Part shown: positions 11,000 to 23,400 of the stretch, in pieces
How positions within the stretch are numbered: the stretch's first letter is position 1
Layout of the letters: the number at the start of each line of letters is the position of its first letter
Made by a program: the position numbers and the translations under genes
The notes under the pieces: generated by a model
Told to the model about the DNA's origin: nothing
Databases searched by the model: none
The model's input: the letters and a program-made list of their open reading frames with translations, nothing else
Origin: Ophioderma brevispina
Lineage: Eukaryota > Echinodermata > Ophiuroidea > Amphilepidida > Ophiodermatidae
DNA length: 64,000 bases
Assembly (NCBI GenBank): GCA_023653785.1
Contig: JAMKCH010085008.1
Span: forward strand, 97,414-161,413
Reading direction: 5' to 3'

Positions 11000-11434
11000 T
11001 ACGGCGGTGCGGAAAGTGTGTAGTCTGTGTCACAGACTCCAAAAAATATTATCTAAATTAGTACTGCGCAAGAGATTAACGTTATCAGTCCGTCATAGCG
11101 AATGCATGCAAATGAAACTAAATCTCAAATATCTCCGGAAAACGAAGGGGTTCTATGGAGATTTTTGCATCAGAGGGTCCATTACTATGTTTTGTTTTAA
11201 ATATGTACCGTAATTGGGTCTGAACCTATAGAACCTAGCGAGATAATTGAACGTTTTTGTCGGGTACTTCGGTGCTCGCAAACACGGAAAAGTGAACACG
11301 CAATCGCTACGGGCCGCATCCCTTTTCCCACAATGCATTTCGGTATTATTCCAGTCTTGAGAATTTTCAAACGCTGGTTTCAATTTACGTTTTCAATTTA
11401 GAAACAGGCTATACGTACTTACCGTACCGCCGTA
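11000..11434. mobile_element. MULE-like MITE with 9-bp target duplication
   Basis: The element starts 'tacggcggtgcggaaagtg' and ends with the inverted match 'acttaccgtaccgccgta'. It is flanked on both sides by the identical nonamer 'gaaccacac' (10991-10999 and 11435-11443). A 9-bp duplication is typical of Mutator-like elements. The 435-bp interior has no transposase; open frames on both strands show no recognisable domain. Confidence 0.8.
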
Positions 11435-11463
11435 GAACCACACAGGGACATTGTGATTAGACT

Positions 11464-11593
11464 TAGTTCAATGGTCTGTGACAAATTTGGTGGCAGCGGT
11501 GGGGTGAGGAATGTATATGCCAGTCAATGTGCAGACCTGACAGGGCCATGGGAGACTGTACCTTCGTGGAAGTCAGCTCAATGGTCTGCGACA
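11464..11593. repeat. Short direct repeat beside possible LTR junction
   Basis: 'agttcaatggtctgtgaca' at 11464 recurs as 'agctcaatggtctgcgaca' at 11574. Just after the first copy, 'tttggtggcagcggtgggg' resembles the LTR/primer-binding-site junction of some Gypsy elements; nothing else of an LTR element is visible. Confidence 0.3.
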
Positions 11594-11597
11594 TTAA

Positions 11598-12130
11598 AGC
11601 GGCACTGGCACAGTCATTTTCACAAAATATGAAATTTCTTCAATTTGCTCTCAAATGATAGTCTAGGCCATTGGAAGAACAGAGATATATTTTACACATA
11701 AAAATAACATACCCCAAAACAAATAGGGACATTGATATGAGGATAAAGATATCCAGGTAATTTGTAGGCTAACTTTTAAGTTTTCCATAACTTTAATCAA
11801 CAAATGTGTATATTACATGAATATTTTTGACTCGTACTCACTGATATTAAAACCACAAAGATTATAGACCGGTCAAACAGTGTGCATAGCGTGGGAAACA
11901 TGCATACGGCGTGCGTGTTTTGTGTTAAACGCCATTTTCGTCGTCTGCTGAATTTCGCGTCGCCGGCAACGTTAAATTACAAAATCGTTCCGTTTACCCA
12001 TAAGGAAGCTGATTTGGTCTTAATCATTTCGGGTGAGGACTTTTGTATATAAAAGCTTTACAACCATGCAAAAATATCGATTTTGAAAAATCTTGAGGGC
12101 GCACTATTTTTCAAATGTGCCAGTGTCTCT
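11598..12130. mobile_element. TTAA-flanked MITE (533 bp)
   Basis: TTAA at 11594-11597 and 12131-12134 bracket inverted ends 'agcggcactggcaca' and 'tgtgccagtgtctct' (13 of 15 paired). TTAA targeting points to a piggyBac- or Kolobok-type transposase supplied elsewhere. Confidence 0.7.
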
Positions 12131-12669
12131 TTAAAACTAATTGCTGGATACAAAGTGGTTAACTGAATTATTAGTTTTTTCCCTTTGATCATAAATTAAT
12201 CAGTAATATATTAATGTCATAACATTGTACAAAGATAAGAAAGGTACAACCATATACTATGGAACATGTTGTTTCCATAGGTAGACAACATTCTTGTGTG
12301 GCCAATCAGTCCCAATGTATGTGGACGTGGCTACCAGCTGCTGAATGGAGAGTGTCAATGCAAATACATTATTTGGATGATTGTCTACAATTTGGAGGGT
12401 TGGGCAGAGATATGATCCTAATCCTAAAGAGCAAGTGTGGTAAAGAAAAAACTATTCAGGCTACATAAAAGCAACCACCTGAACCATCCAACCTCATATC
12501 TAGAAATTATAAGTTCAGATTTCCCATAATTTCTGCTCCCAAATCAAGAATGAGCTACTATATTTTGGCTGCACATAATTTTGTTTTTTATTTTATTTCC
12601 CCCATGACATATCTGTCACCTCTATCACCACAAGAATGGTGACCGGTACATCATTCAATATAGCTATTG

Positions 12670-12968
12670 CAGTGGCGTACCAATGCTGTCGATCCAGATG
12701 GGGCAAAATTTCCAAGGCATCCCACTAGAGGGGGGAAAATTCGTAAGTCGTCCCACTGATTTGCTCCAATGAAGTCTGAACTTGACGAAATGTGTGCGTA
12801 GCATGCGAAAATCACTGAATTTACTTTATTTTGCCCAAATTTAGACTGAAATTGGTCAAAATTTGCCAAAAAGACGGACGAAAATGCATATTTTGGTCCA
12901 TATAGTCCCGCTTTTTTGAGCCAGAGGGGGCAACTTGCACCCACTTCCCCCTGGTTGGTACGCTACTG
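12670..12968. mobile_element. hAT-type MITE (299 bp)
   Basis: Ends 'cagtggcgtaccaa' and 'ttggtacgctactg' are inverted, and the perfect octamer 'agctattg' flanks both sides (12662-12669, 12969-12976). CAG...CTG termini with an 8-bp duplication are the hAT signature. No transposase inside. Confidence 0.88.
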
Positions 12969-13986
12969 AGCTATTGATCTGTTAGGTTACCTGATGTGTG
13001 AATGCTTGAGACCAAATGCTAAGATCAGTGCAGCTATGATTCAAGGAATGAATAAGGTCAGAGCCATACGCAGGATTATTTATGGGGGTGTGGAACTTTG
13101 GAAAGAGCGGACCTTTTGTGGAAAAGTGAACCTAAACCCCTTTTAGTTTCTTTTAGTTTAGCTGTTTTCATAAGGACCATGATGTTTTAAAGTGTTCACC
13201 ACCTGGCTGAGTTCTTCACATGTTAATTTTTGAAACACATGAAGGAATATGAATCATGCTTTACCAGGCAAACAGTACCTTAAAATATCGCATGGGAAAT
13301 TGGTTGCACATGTAGCAAATTTGATTAATGATAAATTAGAAGGAAAATACAGTTCCAGATGTTCATTTGCAAAGAATTTAAAATATACTAACTTGAGTGC
13401 ATATTCGGGAAATCGTAATTGATTGTTAATGTGTTTAGCCTTAACATACAAGACTGTCTCACTGTTACTAATAAAGTCGAGGGAGAAATAAGGAAAAGTT
13501 ACCTCTAATATATTTTTCATTTTTATGAAACTAACTTTGGACCTTATAGAATGTGAATCAAAGTTTATCTCAGTGCATTGTTACAATTTTAAGCTATTTT
13601 GATCTTATTCCACATTTGTGATCATTAATCAAAATGGAAAGCATTTGCTGCAATCCACAGATTTAATGGTGCTGTTTATCATGAGCATTTTTAAGTTTAA
13701 CGCTATTTTATCCCCTTCCCTCCTCCTACCTGAAACCCCACAGAAACCACTATTTGAAGCATTTTTGAAACAAATATAATGACAGGTATTTGTACAATTT
13801 CATTAATTAAGGCTTGCCTCAATTTTGACTTTTAACCTCACAACTGTAGGCCACAGAGATAGGGTAATCATTAACTTTATTCAATCATTATTGGAGGCAA
13901 GTAGGATGGTAATCGCTGTACTGTATTGAGTGTTCCAGCACTTTTAAAGTTTGAACTTATTTTTTACCTTTAACCTCAACCATTAA

Positions 13987-14335
13987 AGGCACTATCAGTG
14001 ATTTGCTAAAACAGGAAATTGAAAAAATCATAAAAATCAGATTTTTGCATGTCTGTAACAAGTATAGGTGTCCTAACATAACCTACAAGTGATAAGCCCA
14101 TAAGCAGCCTAATAAGGACAAAACTGGATATTTTAGTCATTACTGTCCGTTCGGACACTTACTACAACACATAATTCAATGGAGATTCATATCTTTGAAT
14201 ACTGCTGTTTTCTTCCGTTTCTATCAGTTTTTCAATTGGAAAAAATAACTTAGTAGAATTCTACAGACTTATCCTACACTTTTAAGCTATTCCTGCAAAT
14301 TTAAACTCTTTTTCGGCAGATCACTGATAGTGCCT
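13987..14335. mobile_element. TTAA-flanked MITE, 'ggcactatcagtgat' family
   Basis: TTAA at 13983-13986 and 14336-14339. The first 16 bases 'aggcactatcagtgat' are matched perfectly by the inverted right end and similarity continues for about 10 more bases. Related copy at 58882-59229. Confidence 0.85.
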
Positions 14336-14928
14336 TTAAAAGGTCACCATTTACTAACCTTTTAAAAATGCTTCAATGCAGTCAGCATGAACTACTTCCG
14401 TCATTTGAACTAGTTTTAAAGTTGACCTCATTTGACCCCATATGACCTCTAAATGACCACTGATAAAAACTCAGTGAAGATCTTATGTACACTGTTGGAG
14501 ATGATGATATGCAAGGTACATCAGCACATACTGCAGAAGCACCAGAATTTGATAATTTGTATAAAGAAAATAACCACTAAGTGATGCCTAATGCCACACC
14601 CCATGAAGCTGTATCGGTGGATCTTCTGACCAAGTTTGATTGCATGACAGGCCAACTCCTCAAACAATAACAATTCAATTAAACAAACCAAAAGCACTAC
14701 ATAACACTTCTGTACATACATAATATAGAAAGTTATCTTACGAATGTGCTCAGGCGAGACCAAAATAACGCCTGAACTTAATTTCGATCAACAGCCATCA
14801 TTTTGAAATGTACTCATTAAACCAAAGGTCATGAGAGCTAGTCTAGGACATCACACACAAATTGAATATATGTATTCTTTACCAGCAGGTGTGAGCTTAC
14901 ACTCCAGTTGCACAGAGACTGTTGTAGG

Positions 14929-15127
14929 GCGTTTACACTGGGCAAAAGTCGTCATCGAATTCACTTAGGGCGTAATAGAATTCATTTCCGTGGTAAGTGT
15001 AAACAGGTACAGTCGTAATTAGGACACAATTCAAAAAGTCGAATTTCAATGATGACTTTATCATCATTCATTTGAGGTGAATTTGAATAAGTCGTTATTG
15101 TATTACGACTTTTGTGAGTGTAAACGC
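14929..15127. mobile_element. Foldback MITE (199 bp)
   Basis: The left end 'gcgtttacactgggcaaaag' and the right end 'acttttgtgagtgtaaacgc' pair almost completely; further copies of 'agtgtaaac' and 'gtcgta' occur inside. No clear target duplication. Confidence 0.7.
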
Positions 15128-15579
15128 AAGTCGTTGTCGATTTCAAGTTTACCGAGCATGACACCCGATTCGAGACCGTACACTTCCAGCCTATCACCAA
15201 GCAAACACACAATTAATATTTCTGAATACGAATTCAAAATCAGTGTAAGGGTAAATGTAAGGGTAAACAACTACAACACAAATTAATTTATGCTAATCCT
15301 TAGTTGTCCTTTACAGGTACAAGGTACACTGAGGTACATTATACTCATCCCCCCAAGGACACAGTTCAGCAACTTATGTATGTATATATATTGACATGAA
15401 CTGACCTTGTGTGTTCTGGTTATCATTAACTCATGGGAGAAAGAGGGGGGGGGTTCACACATAAAATGGATATGGGTATAAGGCTGGCTCTTTCAAACCC
15501 AGGGTATTTGATAAAGGACATGTACAAAATAGAATGAGAGACAGCCAAATTGGCCATAAATATGAGTTATTATTTTGGG

Positions 15580-15730
15580 TGACAAATTTGTTAAATTTTT
15601 TTTAGTAATGGGGTCTTTAGGTGAAAGCTTTGCAAAATTTTCTAAAAATATAGAGGTCTTTGGGTGACAGTGGTAAATCTTTAAAAACTGCGGTCTTTGG
15701 GTAACAATGTTGATGAAAATGGGGTTTTAA
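15580..15730. repeat. Degenerate tandem repeat, 'ggtctttgggtgaca'
   Basis: Four imperfect units of roughly 40-60 bp each begin with 'ttgggtgac', 'ggtctttaggtgaa', 'ggtctttgggtgaca' and 'ggtctttgggtaaca'. Confidence 0.6.
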
Positions 15731-16674
15731 TAGCTTATGCATCACCTTCTAAATGGGAGTGCTCCCCATTCAGAAATCACCAATTGAAATTATCTCGGGT
15801 TTTTGGTCACAGATCCTTCATTTTTAAACGGACGCGTTATGGACGACCAGTAGTGCAATACAGCAGGACGCTGGTTTAGGCGCGCGCTAAATCGTACTCA
15901 CATAAAGCACTTAATGCATGCACAAGCGCTTTATCAAAGTCAAGCACCTTAAAAGACAATGTCTGAAACACACCTCCTCTACACACACAAGAAAACACAG
16001 ACAACCCACATATATTTAGTTGTTGAAAATTAATCAAGACATCAGCCTTTGTGAGGGGCCAAAAAAAAAAAAAAGACCAGACATGCTCCCAACTTCTTCC
16101 TTACAATTGACTTTCTCAATTACCAACACTGACAAAAATGTTGACTTATTTAATGTAGAGGATCCCACGTTACCACCACCAATGTTTATGCACAGTCTGA
16201 CGGTTGTGTACCCTGTATTTTTAGCTGGTATCACGAATCACTACAACTTCAATCAAGCTCTACCCAGACAATAACATACACTGTCTGTCACAAACAACAT
16301 TGGCGTGATGTCATCTCAATTCACCAGACTGGAAAATGACATTCAATTTATGAAATACTGTTATCTGTTCTATTGCATTTTTTTCTCCCTCTTCTTTTAT
16401 TGATCGAGGAGTGTCTCGCTTGCACCATACTAGTTGATGAGATTGTGTGGGCAAAACCGATCATGATATGCGAATAAACTTTTTTTCAAGGCCAATTTTG
16501 CTTGGAAGCAGACTCTTAGTTAAATCAGCCATTAAACACTAAAAGTTACTGCTGAGGAACTTATGTAATGCGATGTTGCACAATATTTCTGTTACCTTCA
16601 CCTTTTAAGTCATGTGACAGCTATTTCTAGGACTTGGTTTCTACCCTGAGGGTAACTCCAGGCTCTTTGCAATA

Positions 16675-17113
16675 GGGCTGTCTACTCATCCGGGTCACTT
16701 GCCAGTGCTTAGCCTTTATCACCGGCCCACGTTGCGAAGTATCACTCCGCGACACACAACACTATACATACTTTTTAATAAATCCGAATCTTAGTTCATC
16801 GCAGCCCTGGTTAATCTGAGGTGATAAACAAACGTGTATTTCTACGAGGCCGTTTGCGTTTGGCACCCTTTATGACCATTTCTTTGGATTGTTTCTACCA
16901 TGCAAGTGAAATGAATAGGCATTCTAAAATGTGCATATTATTTCCTAACTAGCGGCTACCATTCCAGTCTCTTGCTATCACTTCAGGTAAAAATTTGGCA
17001 CATTTTATGCCAGTTTACACAGCGGCCTATGGGAATCATCACCACAAAATGGCCGCTCTATAACTTCCCCGTACCTCAAAATGGCCGAACTGTGACGTCA
17101 GCGTAGACAGCCC
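16675..17113. mobile_element. TA-flanked MITE (mariner-type ends)
   Basis: 'gggctgtctac' at the left and 'gtagacagccc' at the right are perfect inverted copies, each bordered by TA (16673-16674, 17114-17115). TA duplication fits Tc1/mariner. The 439-bp interior contains two 'aaaatggccg' words near the right end. Confidence 0.7.
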
Positions 17114-17235
17114 TATCAACTTTGGTTTACTGATTATACCAGGGAACAGTGGCTATTTTCAGATGATGGCAGCCATGCATCTTTCAAAGTGGAAACCCCA
17201 AAATGAATTAAATGGATATCAATACCACAAGCTGA

Positions 17236-17570
17236 TCTTAGTGTGGTCCAGTGGAAAAGTGCAGGACTTGTGATCATTACATCATTAAATTGTGAGTTCG
17301 AGTCCCGCTGCGGCCAACACATTTGTATCCTTGGGCAAGGTACTTAGGCTCAATCACATCATCGATCCAGCTATATTCAGGTAGCTGTTATTGGGAACAT
17401 TACAATCTAAGTGCTGATAGGATTGTGTGCTTAGCCAGCTGCCACGTAGATGAAGAGAAATGATAGTGATAATTTCCTGATGGCAGCATAATAATAATTG
17501 GCAATCATGCCTGTAGTTCGGTAACATGCGTGTTATACATGAAAATCATTATTACCATTATTATTATATG
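17236..17570 (+). mobile_element. tRNA-derived SINE
   Basis: A box-A-like 'gtgtggtccagtgg' at 17241-17254 and a perfect box B 'gagttcgagtccc' at 17294-17306 are spaced as in a tRNA gene, forming an internal Pol III promoter. The downstream 'ccttgggcaaggtactta' body is typical of SINEs and not of tRNA genes. The copy ends in ATT-rich repeats near 17545-17570. Confidence 0.8.
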
Positions 17571-17829
17571 TTAACTGGGCATAGGCGATCCTGTAACCTT
17601 GTTCAGTGTACACTATTTACATACAAGCTCAACCTTGTCCTTGTTCGTTATTCACATGTAAATTAAAAAATAACCCTTATAGTGGAATTCACAGTGGCTT
17701 TGAATGAGAAAATATAGCTTGATAACATATTTTGTCATGGGAGTAAAATAAGGTCATAAGTGAAATACTGCCATGTGAGACATCTGTGTGCTGCCATGTA
17801 TTAGGATAGCTCAATTCATCTTTCCTTGT

Positions 17830-17898
17830 GTCAGTGGCTCTTGAAATGGATCTTCAGGTGACTGTGTTGCCTGAAGAACCATTTCAAGAGCCACTGAC
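17830..17898. ncRNA. Near-perfect hairpin, pre-miRNA-like
   Basis: Arm 17830-17858 and arm 17870-17898 pair over 29 bases with one mismatch, leaving an 11-nt loop (tgactgtgttg). The total of 69 nt matches a pre-miRNA in size. Natural miRNA precursors usually have more bulges, so a very recent small inverted duplication or a MITE end is an equal alternative. Strand is undetermined because both transcripts fold. It does not match a miRNA seed I know. Confidence 0.4.
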
Positions 17899-17899
17899 C

Positions 17900-20100
17900 A
17901 AAGACTTGGCATAATAGTATGTTTGATGCAAAGTGATGACAAATGGCAGCTATTGCACTTACGACCTTCTTGCACTCATGTTTCACTCACATGATAATTC
18001 GGAATTTTTCATCAAGGTTTCTTTATTGCATGGTAAACCAATGGCACTGTCAAAATTTAGGATTTCTTGACTGCCACTGCCTGGCTATTTTGATCTCAAT
18101 TCATTCTTGGTTTTACAGCTTTACATAAGTCACAACATAATTTTCCTTGAATTTAAAATTGAATATTATTACACGTCTGGACTTCGTGACCTTAAGGTAG
18201 AAAGGAATTTTGGGAAAAGTGCAACAATTACACCTACTCTTTTCAACCTACTTTAAGGAAACAAATTAAAACATTAATAATAGAGTTCTAAAAGTGTAGT
18301 TAGTTTTTCAGTTTTCAATGGTTCGGCTTGTTTGAATCATGGTTTGGAACAACTACACATAGGTCAAAGATTTAACTGAGCTCATCTACAGTGGGCTGCG
18401 TTGAGTCGTGGCTGAAAGTGATTGATAATATCGACAATACAACTTACTGCACTGCAAATGCAGAAGAACTATGAATGGGCCTTAATTTAACAGCTTCTTG
18501 TCAGAACTATTCTCATTGAAGGGGTATCTGAAATCCACAGCCTCCTCATCAGACTTACCTCAAATAACTTGAGATTTTTGCATCAATTAAAACCTTAACC
18601 TTAGTATTGATTGTCTACCTAATACTATATGACAGTGTTTAAGATCTTACTTGCGTTTGGAGGACAAAATGAGTAAAAGCTGAAGTTCAAGAATTTTGAA
18701 TGAAAACAACTTCTTCTGGGGTGAAATTTTGTGTAGAAAACTGAATCTGGCATTAGAAATGCAAAATTACCTCCCCCTTAAATGCTATAACTCAAAATAC
18801 AAACCTCCATGATATCCGAATAGGGAAAAAGAGACAACATGCTAAAACTAGGAATAACAATACTTTTACTGAACCTGTCAAAATTATAACCATAGTAAAC
18901 ATAAGTAAGGGTATTCTTACTTTGGAATATGTTTAAATAACTGTAATAATTCATTCTGATCCTAAGTCAGCTAGTCTCTGCTGGTATTTTAGGTGGATTT
19001 GGTGTGATATAGATGCTTTTGTACATTAAACGACCTATTGCCGGAATGATTGATAAAAAAATTCAACTCAAAAATGAGGAGTCCTAGGTCTAAATAAACA
19101 TGAACCTGTTGTAGGGGGAGGTATTGGGCATAACAAGTTCATATTTTAAATCCCATAATCCCTGGAAATTTTGAGTTTGAATTTTTTTTATCAAATCGAA
19201 ATAATTTTTTCACACCTGCAGAAAATTAAGGGGTAGGGTAACATTTTGCATTATAATTTTTCTTACTAAAGAGCTTTCTGTTCAAACTTACTACCTGTGT
19301 TTTGCTATTGCATTTCTGAACAAAATGACACAAAAATGATCTCTCTAGGGTATACCTCTGTGAAATTATGGTCATTTGAAGTCTGAAAATGGACAAAAAC
19401 CTCAAATTTTGCGTACCATTTTGTCACTCCGACATACAATTTCAAGAAGCTCTAAACAAAAACAGGAGGTAGTTTGAACAATGCAAACTATTTTATTGTA
19501 AAGATATGTGAATAATTTAACATTAAATTGAAAAATAACAACTGGGGTTATTTTTTGTTGTAGATATGGTCATTTCAAATAGACATGTCAAAATTTTTGT
19601 CACTCAAAAAGGCCAAATTTTGGCCAAAATCGGCCAAAATATGGATTATATCTCAAAAAGTGTGTAATTTTCACCATTTTAAGGGCCAAAATCAGAAACT
19701 GCATGTAATTTTACCCTAGAAAATATTACATTAATCAACATTTCTAGTTGTTTTCACATCTAAATAATTTTTTCACACCCGTGTCCGCCAAAACGCAAGT
19801 CAGATCTTGAATGCTGTCATATGCAGATTTGATTGTCATTATACCACTGATAAAATGCAATATTGGTATCAACTTCAATTTTGGGAATGAGCTTATCTCA
19901 CAAAGTTCAAGTGAACCGCAAAGAAAACAGTGTGCTAAAATCACAAAGTACACCTTTAAAATCATGAAATGCACCTTCAAAGGTGCATTTTGTGATCCAC
20001 AATATTTAGTGAACCATAAATAAAACCTGATGGTGCTTGAATATTAGGAAATTCCCCTTTAAAAATACAGACAATTCAGAGGAGATCAACAGATCATAGC
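17900..20100. other. Gene-free AT-rich stretch with an inverted repeat
   Basis: I see no supportable gene. 'gttcaaacttactacctgtg' near 19283 is repeated in inverted form near 19460-19487, suggesting an old foldback element. A perfect small hairpin with arms 'aaatgcacctt' and 'aaggtgcattt' sits at 19967-19990. Confidence 0.5.
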
Positions 20101-20113
20101 AGTCTCTTTTTAA

Positions 20114-20392
20114 AGGTGCAACAAGAGAATTTGAGGCACCCAAATATTTTGTCATAATAGAAATTTCATATAGATTAGACACTCAATAGATTTCTTGCAT
20201 TTGGTTACAGAAATGTCTTGAAAGAGAGGAAGATTTGCTCCTATACAAAATTAGAAATTTCAGAATATTTGTACCAAAGAATCATTTATCAGCTTAATCC
20301 TTCAGATGGGGATATTTTGGATGGGAAGATTTGCATCAGGGCAAAAATCAGTACTTATGATTTTTTAGGGACACCTGATATGTGAAATCTCT
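20114..20392 (+). mobile_element. TTAA MITE family A, copy 1
   Basis: Starts 'aggtgcaacaagagaa' after TTAA (20110-20113) and ends 'gtgaaatctct' before TTAA (20393-20396), the terminal 'gttgcacct' having been lost. The body shares long stretches with 57457-57797 ('gattagacactcaatagatt', 'cagatggggatattt'). Confidence 0.85.
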
Positions 20393-20666
20393 TTAAGTCC
20401 ATGAACCTTAAAGACCAAGATTGGTGTTTTAAGCAGTGTTGCCATGGCATTTTCACTCTGATAAATATTTACAGCACTGTACATCATGTGTTGCTTGATT
20501 TGTTTTTGTGGTAACGGAATGTTGGAATTTAATGCAACTCATGTTATTTCCAACACTGATTATATGGTAAATAGCAAAATCCCAAATGATTTTCTGCATG
20601 AAAAAATGTACTCAGGGTGTTAAAAAACAACAGCAGCAAGCAAGTACAATAAACAAGCAGAACTTA

Positions 20667-20745
20667 TAATAATAATAATAGCATTTATAAAGTGCCATCA
20701 TATAGGCAAACCTATTCCGAAGGCGCTGTAACCCAAGAGTTACAA
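20667..20745. repeat. ATT-repeat plus 'cgctgtaa' element tail
   Basis: 'aataataataatagcattta' followed by 'aagtgcc...ggcgctgtaa' resembles a common retroelement tail type of marine invertebrate genomes. Assignment to a class is not possible here. Confidence 0.4.
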
Positions 20746-21027
20746 AAACAAGTAAAACAGAAGAAAGAAGAAGAAACAATAATTCAACATTGACACATGT
20801 AACCTGAAGGAGGAGCAAAAACATACAAAAGTAATGGATCCCCTGCTCCCGGGGGGGAGAGTGAGAGTCATATCACCATAATTCCGTTATACTTACCATT
20901 AAGGGCTGACGTAATAGGCTGGTAAATATGTGATATGACCTGGAAAAAAATTGGCCATAGAATTTTATTTCACACAATGATTCATATAAGGTCCCCAGAA
21001 TGACTATAAAAGTCCAAAAAAAAATCC

Positions 21028-21260
21028 AAGTGGTGGAAGTACGCCTAATTGAATAAATTCCAAAATGGCCGCCAATCCTATGTTTACATTCATTTTGTTA
21101 TATCAGTAGTCCTAATTGCTCGTTGTTGCGGCCCAATAAAATGAATATTTTTACATTAAATAAGTATATTATGCTTTATACGTTGTATAGAAATACGTAA
21201 CCTAATTGGTGGAAGCATAAACTAATTTGAAATAAATTCAAAATGGCCCCAATTTTTCAG
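21028..21260. repeat. Tandem pair of about 175 bp with 'aaaatggcc' module
   Basis: 'ggtggaagtacgcctaattg' at 21032 and 'ggtggaagcataaactaatt' at 21208 are each followed by 'ataaattc-aaaatggcc'. Related modules occur at 49.1-49.7 and 53.1-53.8 kb. Confidence 0.65.
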
Positions 21261-21985
21261 TTTTATTAATTTTTGCGGGTATTTCTTATCCTAGATAGCT
21301 TTGCAGTACATAAATTTACAATTCATAGGGATTATACTTTACATGCTATACAGAGTAGCTAGACCTTGAATAAACCCAAATGACTGTCAATTCTAAAGTC
21401 TTTACCCTTTATTTTGATCAAAACTTTGTGAAAAAAAAAAGGGGAAGGAAATTGTTGACAAACAACTTGTGATGGCTTTAAAATTATATTCCATATTAAT
21501 CTATTTTCTACTGAAGATCTATGGTACTTGTGTAAGCAGTGTGACTTGTGTAACCCATGTGGCTGAAAAGTAGGCACTGTAATAAAATATTAATAATATC
21601 TATTTCTGGTGGGAGAAGGACTATTCTAACACCGCCAAATGCTGTTTGATAGTAAGGGTCAACCTGCCTTCTACTCAAGCATCATTGGGCGTGTACCTCT
21701 CCCGACCTGTCAACAGTGACCAGACATCCAATCCGCTGCTCAGAAAGATTCTACCTAGATTCACCTGAGATCAGGCCACTGTCCTATCTGGGTTATCGTG
21801 ACATCAAGGTCACACTCCGGCCTTTACAAAAAGAGATGGAACTTCAGGAAAGCCAAGTGGCCCAGTTCAAACAACTCATTAGTGAATTGTCATCCTAGCT
21901 GCCAAACCTGGCTTTCGGTCTTATAATCAAAGACAGACTATGAATTCTGTTCTATGCTCCACCAAAGCAGCTAAACATTCAATAC

Positions 21986-22367
21986 GTGGATCCTGGGTTT
22001 CCTATGGCTACCGGAAATCATTTTTTTTTTGCCGAATTTCTATCCCACATGCACCTAACGATGTGTAGAATGATCACTCCATGCACGTTGCGGGTTAGTA
22101 GCGCCCTCACCTTTAAACATACGCGCACATTTGTGGCCGCAAAAATATACAAGGCAATCAAAGAGTAATCGTTATTGGTAAAATGTATTGTACAGCAAAC
22201 GGTTTTCGCACAGTATTATATGACAGAAAAATGCCTGTATATGACACAAAACCCATAGAATATATATGCGCTATTATTTTATCTACTAGTACATCGTTGG
22301 CTCGCCCATTGTGGGATAGGAATTTTGGTAAAAAAAGGATTGTCCGGTTAGGAAACCAAGGTCCCAC
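21986..22367. mobile_element. MITE inserted in the 21.7-kb LINE
   Basis: The left end 'gtggatcctgggtttccta' and the right end 'taggaaaccaaggtcccac' are inverted with small gaps, and 'accgga/tccggt' follows on both sides. An exact target duplication was not found; 'attcaa' occurs at both junctions. Confidence 0.55.
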
Positions 22368-22688
22368 CGTATTCAAGATGCAGAAACCCCTACACCCCCT
22401 GTTGGGACAAGGAATGCGACGAGGGGAGATTCCTATGTCAACCTTAACAATCCAGGTGCAAGGCATGAAACACGTAACAAAAGCTAACTGGTCGTAGCTT
22501 GCCAGTTAAGCAGCGTCATGTCTCTGCACATTGCATCGTCTCAATACGCTCACAAATGGAAAGTGGCAAGGACCACAACCTACATGCAAAATGCCCTACG
22601 CTTGTGCTGTAACCGAAGACGAGATTTATCAACTTCTATTAACCTCTCCAACGTCGAGTCCCATGTCTTAACCATCCACCTGTAATGA

Positions 22689-23400
22689 GATCACCGAAGC
22701 AATCAACATTTTCAAGAATGGGAAAGCTCATGGCAATGACAGTACAGAATTCTGGAAGCATAAGGCACCCGAAGCTGTGCGGATGGCTCAAATTCTTTAT
22801 TCTAATTCTATGGGATCATCAACAATTCTCTCAAAAGATGTGACTCAAAGTCAGTGTAATCCTGGAGCCCAAGAAACCGCACGCGAGCCCAAGAGTTCAG
22901 GACCCATCTCCGTTGCTACTCACACATATAATTTCCACCAAGCTGCTGGGAGATATATTCAGTAGGATCAATGTACGATCAAGGCAAATACCATCCACCC
23001 AAATTGGCTTTCAAAGTGGTAATCAAACAGAATCAGATAGCAAAAACTTGCCAATGATATCGAGACAGCTTTCAAGAAGAGCAGAAGAAGTTTTTGAGCA
23101 GTGTGATACAGTCTGACATTGAGGTCTCTACCTTAAGCTACCCAAAATCTTCCATGATGTCAAGCTTGTCAGGCATCTTTCGTCCTCTGAGACATACAAT
23201 GGGCAAATGCAATAGGAAAGCCCAAACTTCGGATGGTGTCCCACAAGGTTATGTCATGGTACCCAGTATCTTCAACTTTTATGTCTCAGATATGCCAAGG
23301 GGAGTTCCTTGCAGTACTCTTATGCAGACGATACGGCATTTGGAGTAGCTGCTGATTCCTTTGAGGCCTGGTGGCTTTAAGGGGCATCAAAAGACCTACA
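22689..23400 (+). pseudogene. LINE reverse transcriptase remnant
   Basis: RNA-dependent DNA polymerase landmarks in order: EITEAINIFKNGKAHGND (near 22689, usual EI--AI--LKNGKAPG-D), a LLGDIFSRINVRSRQ-like region near 22945 (usual LLERIL--RI), IGFQSGNQT near 23003 (usual GFR-G--T), GVPQG at 23235-23249 followed by FNFYVSDMP, and catalytic YADD at 23321-23332 followed by TAFGVAAD. GVPQG and YADD lie in different frames, so at least one indel separates them. GVPQGS/YADD wording is the Jockey/CR1/RTE style and differs from the LINE at 1-4866. Confidence 0.8.

Noticed and set aside
16020..16274. Plus-strand 84-codon frame with a Lys run and Pro-rich end
   Set aside because: Starts in an A14 tract; no acceptor, donor or recognised domain.
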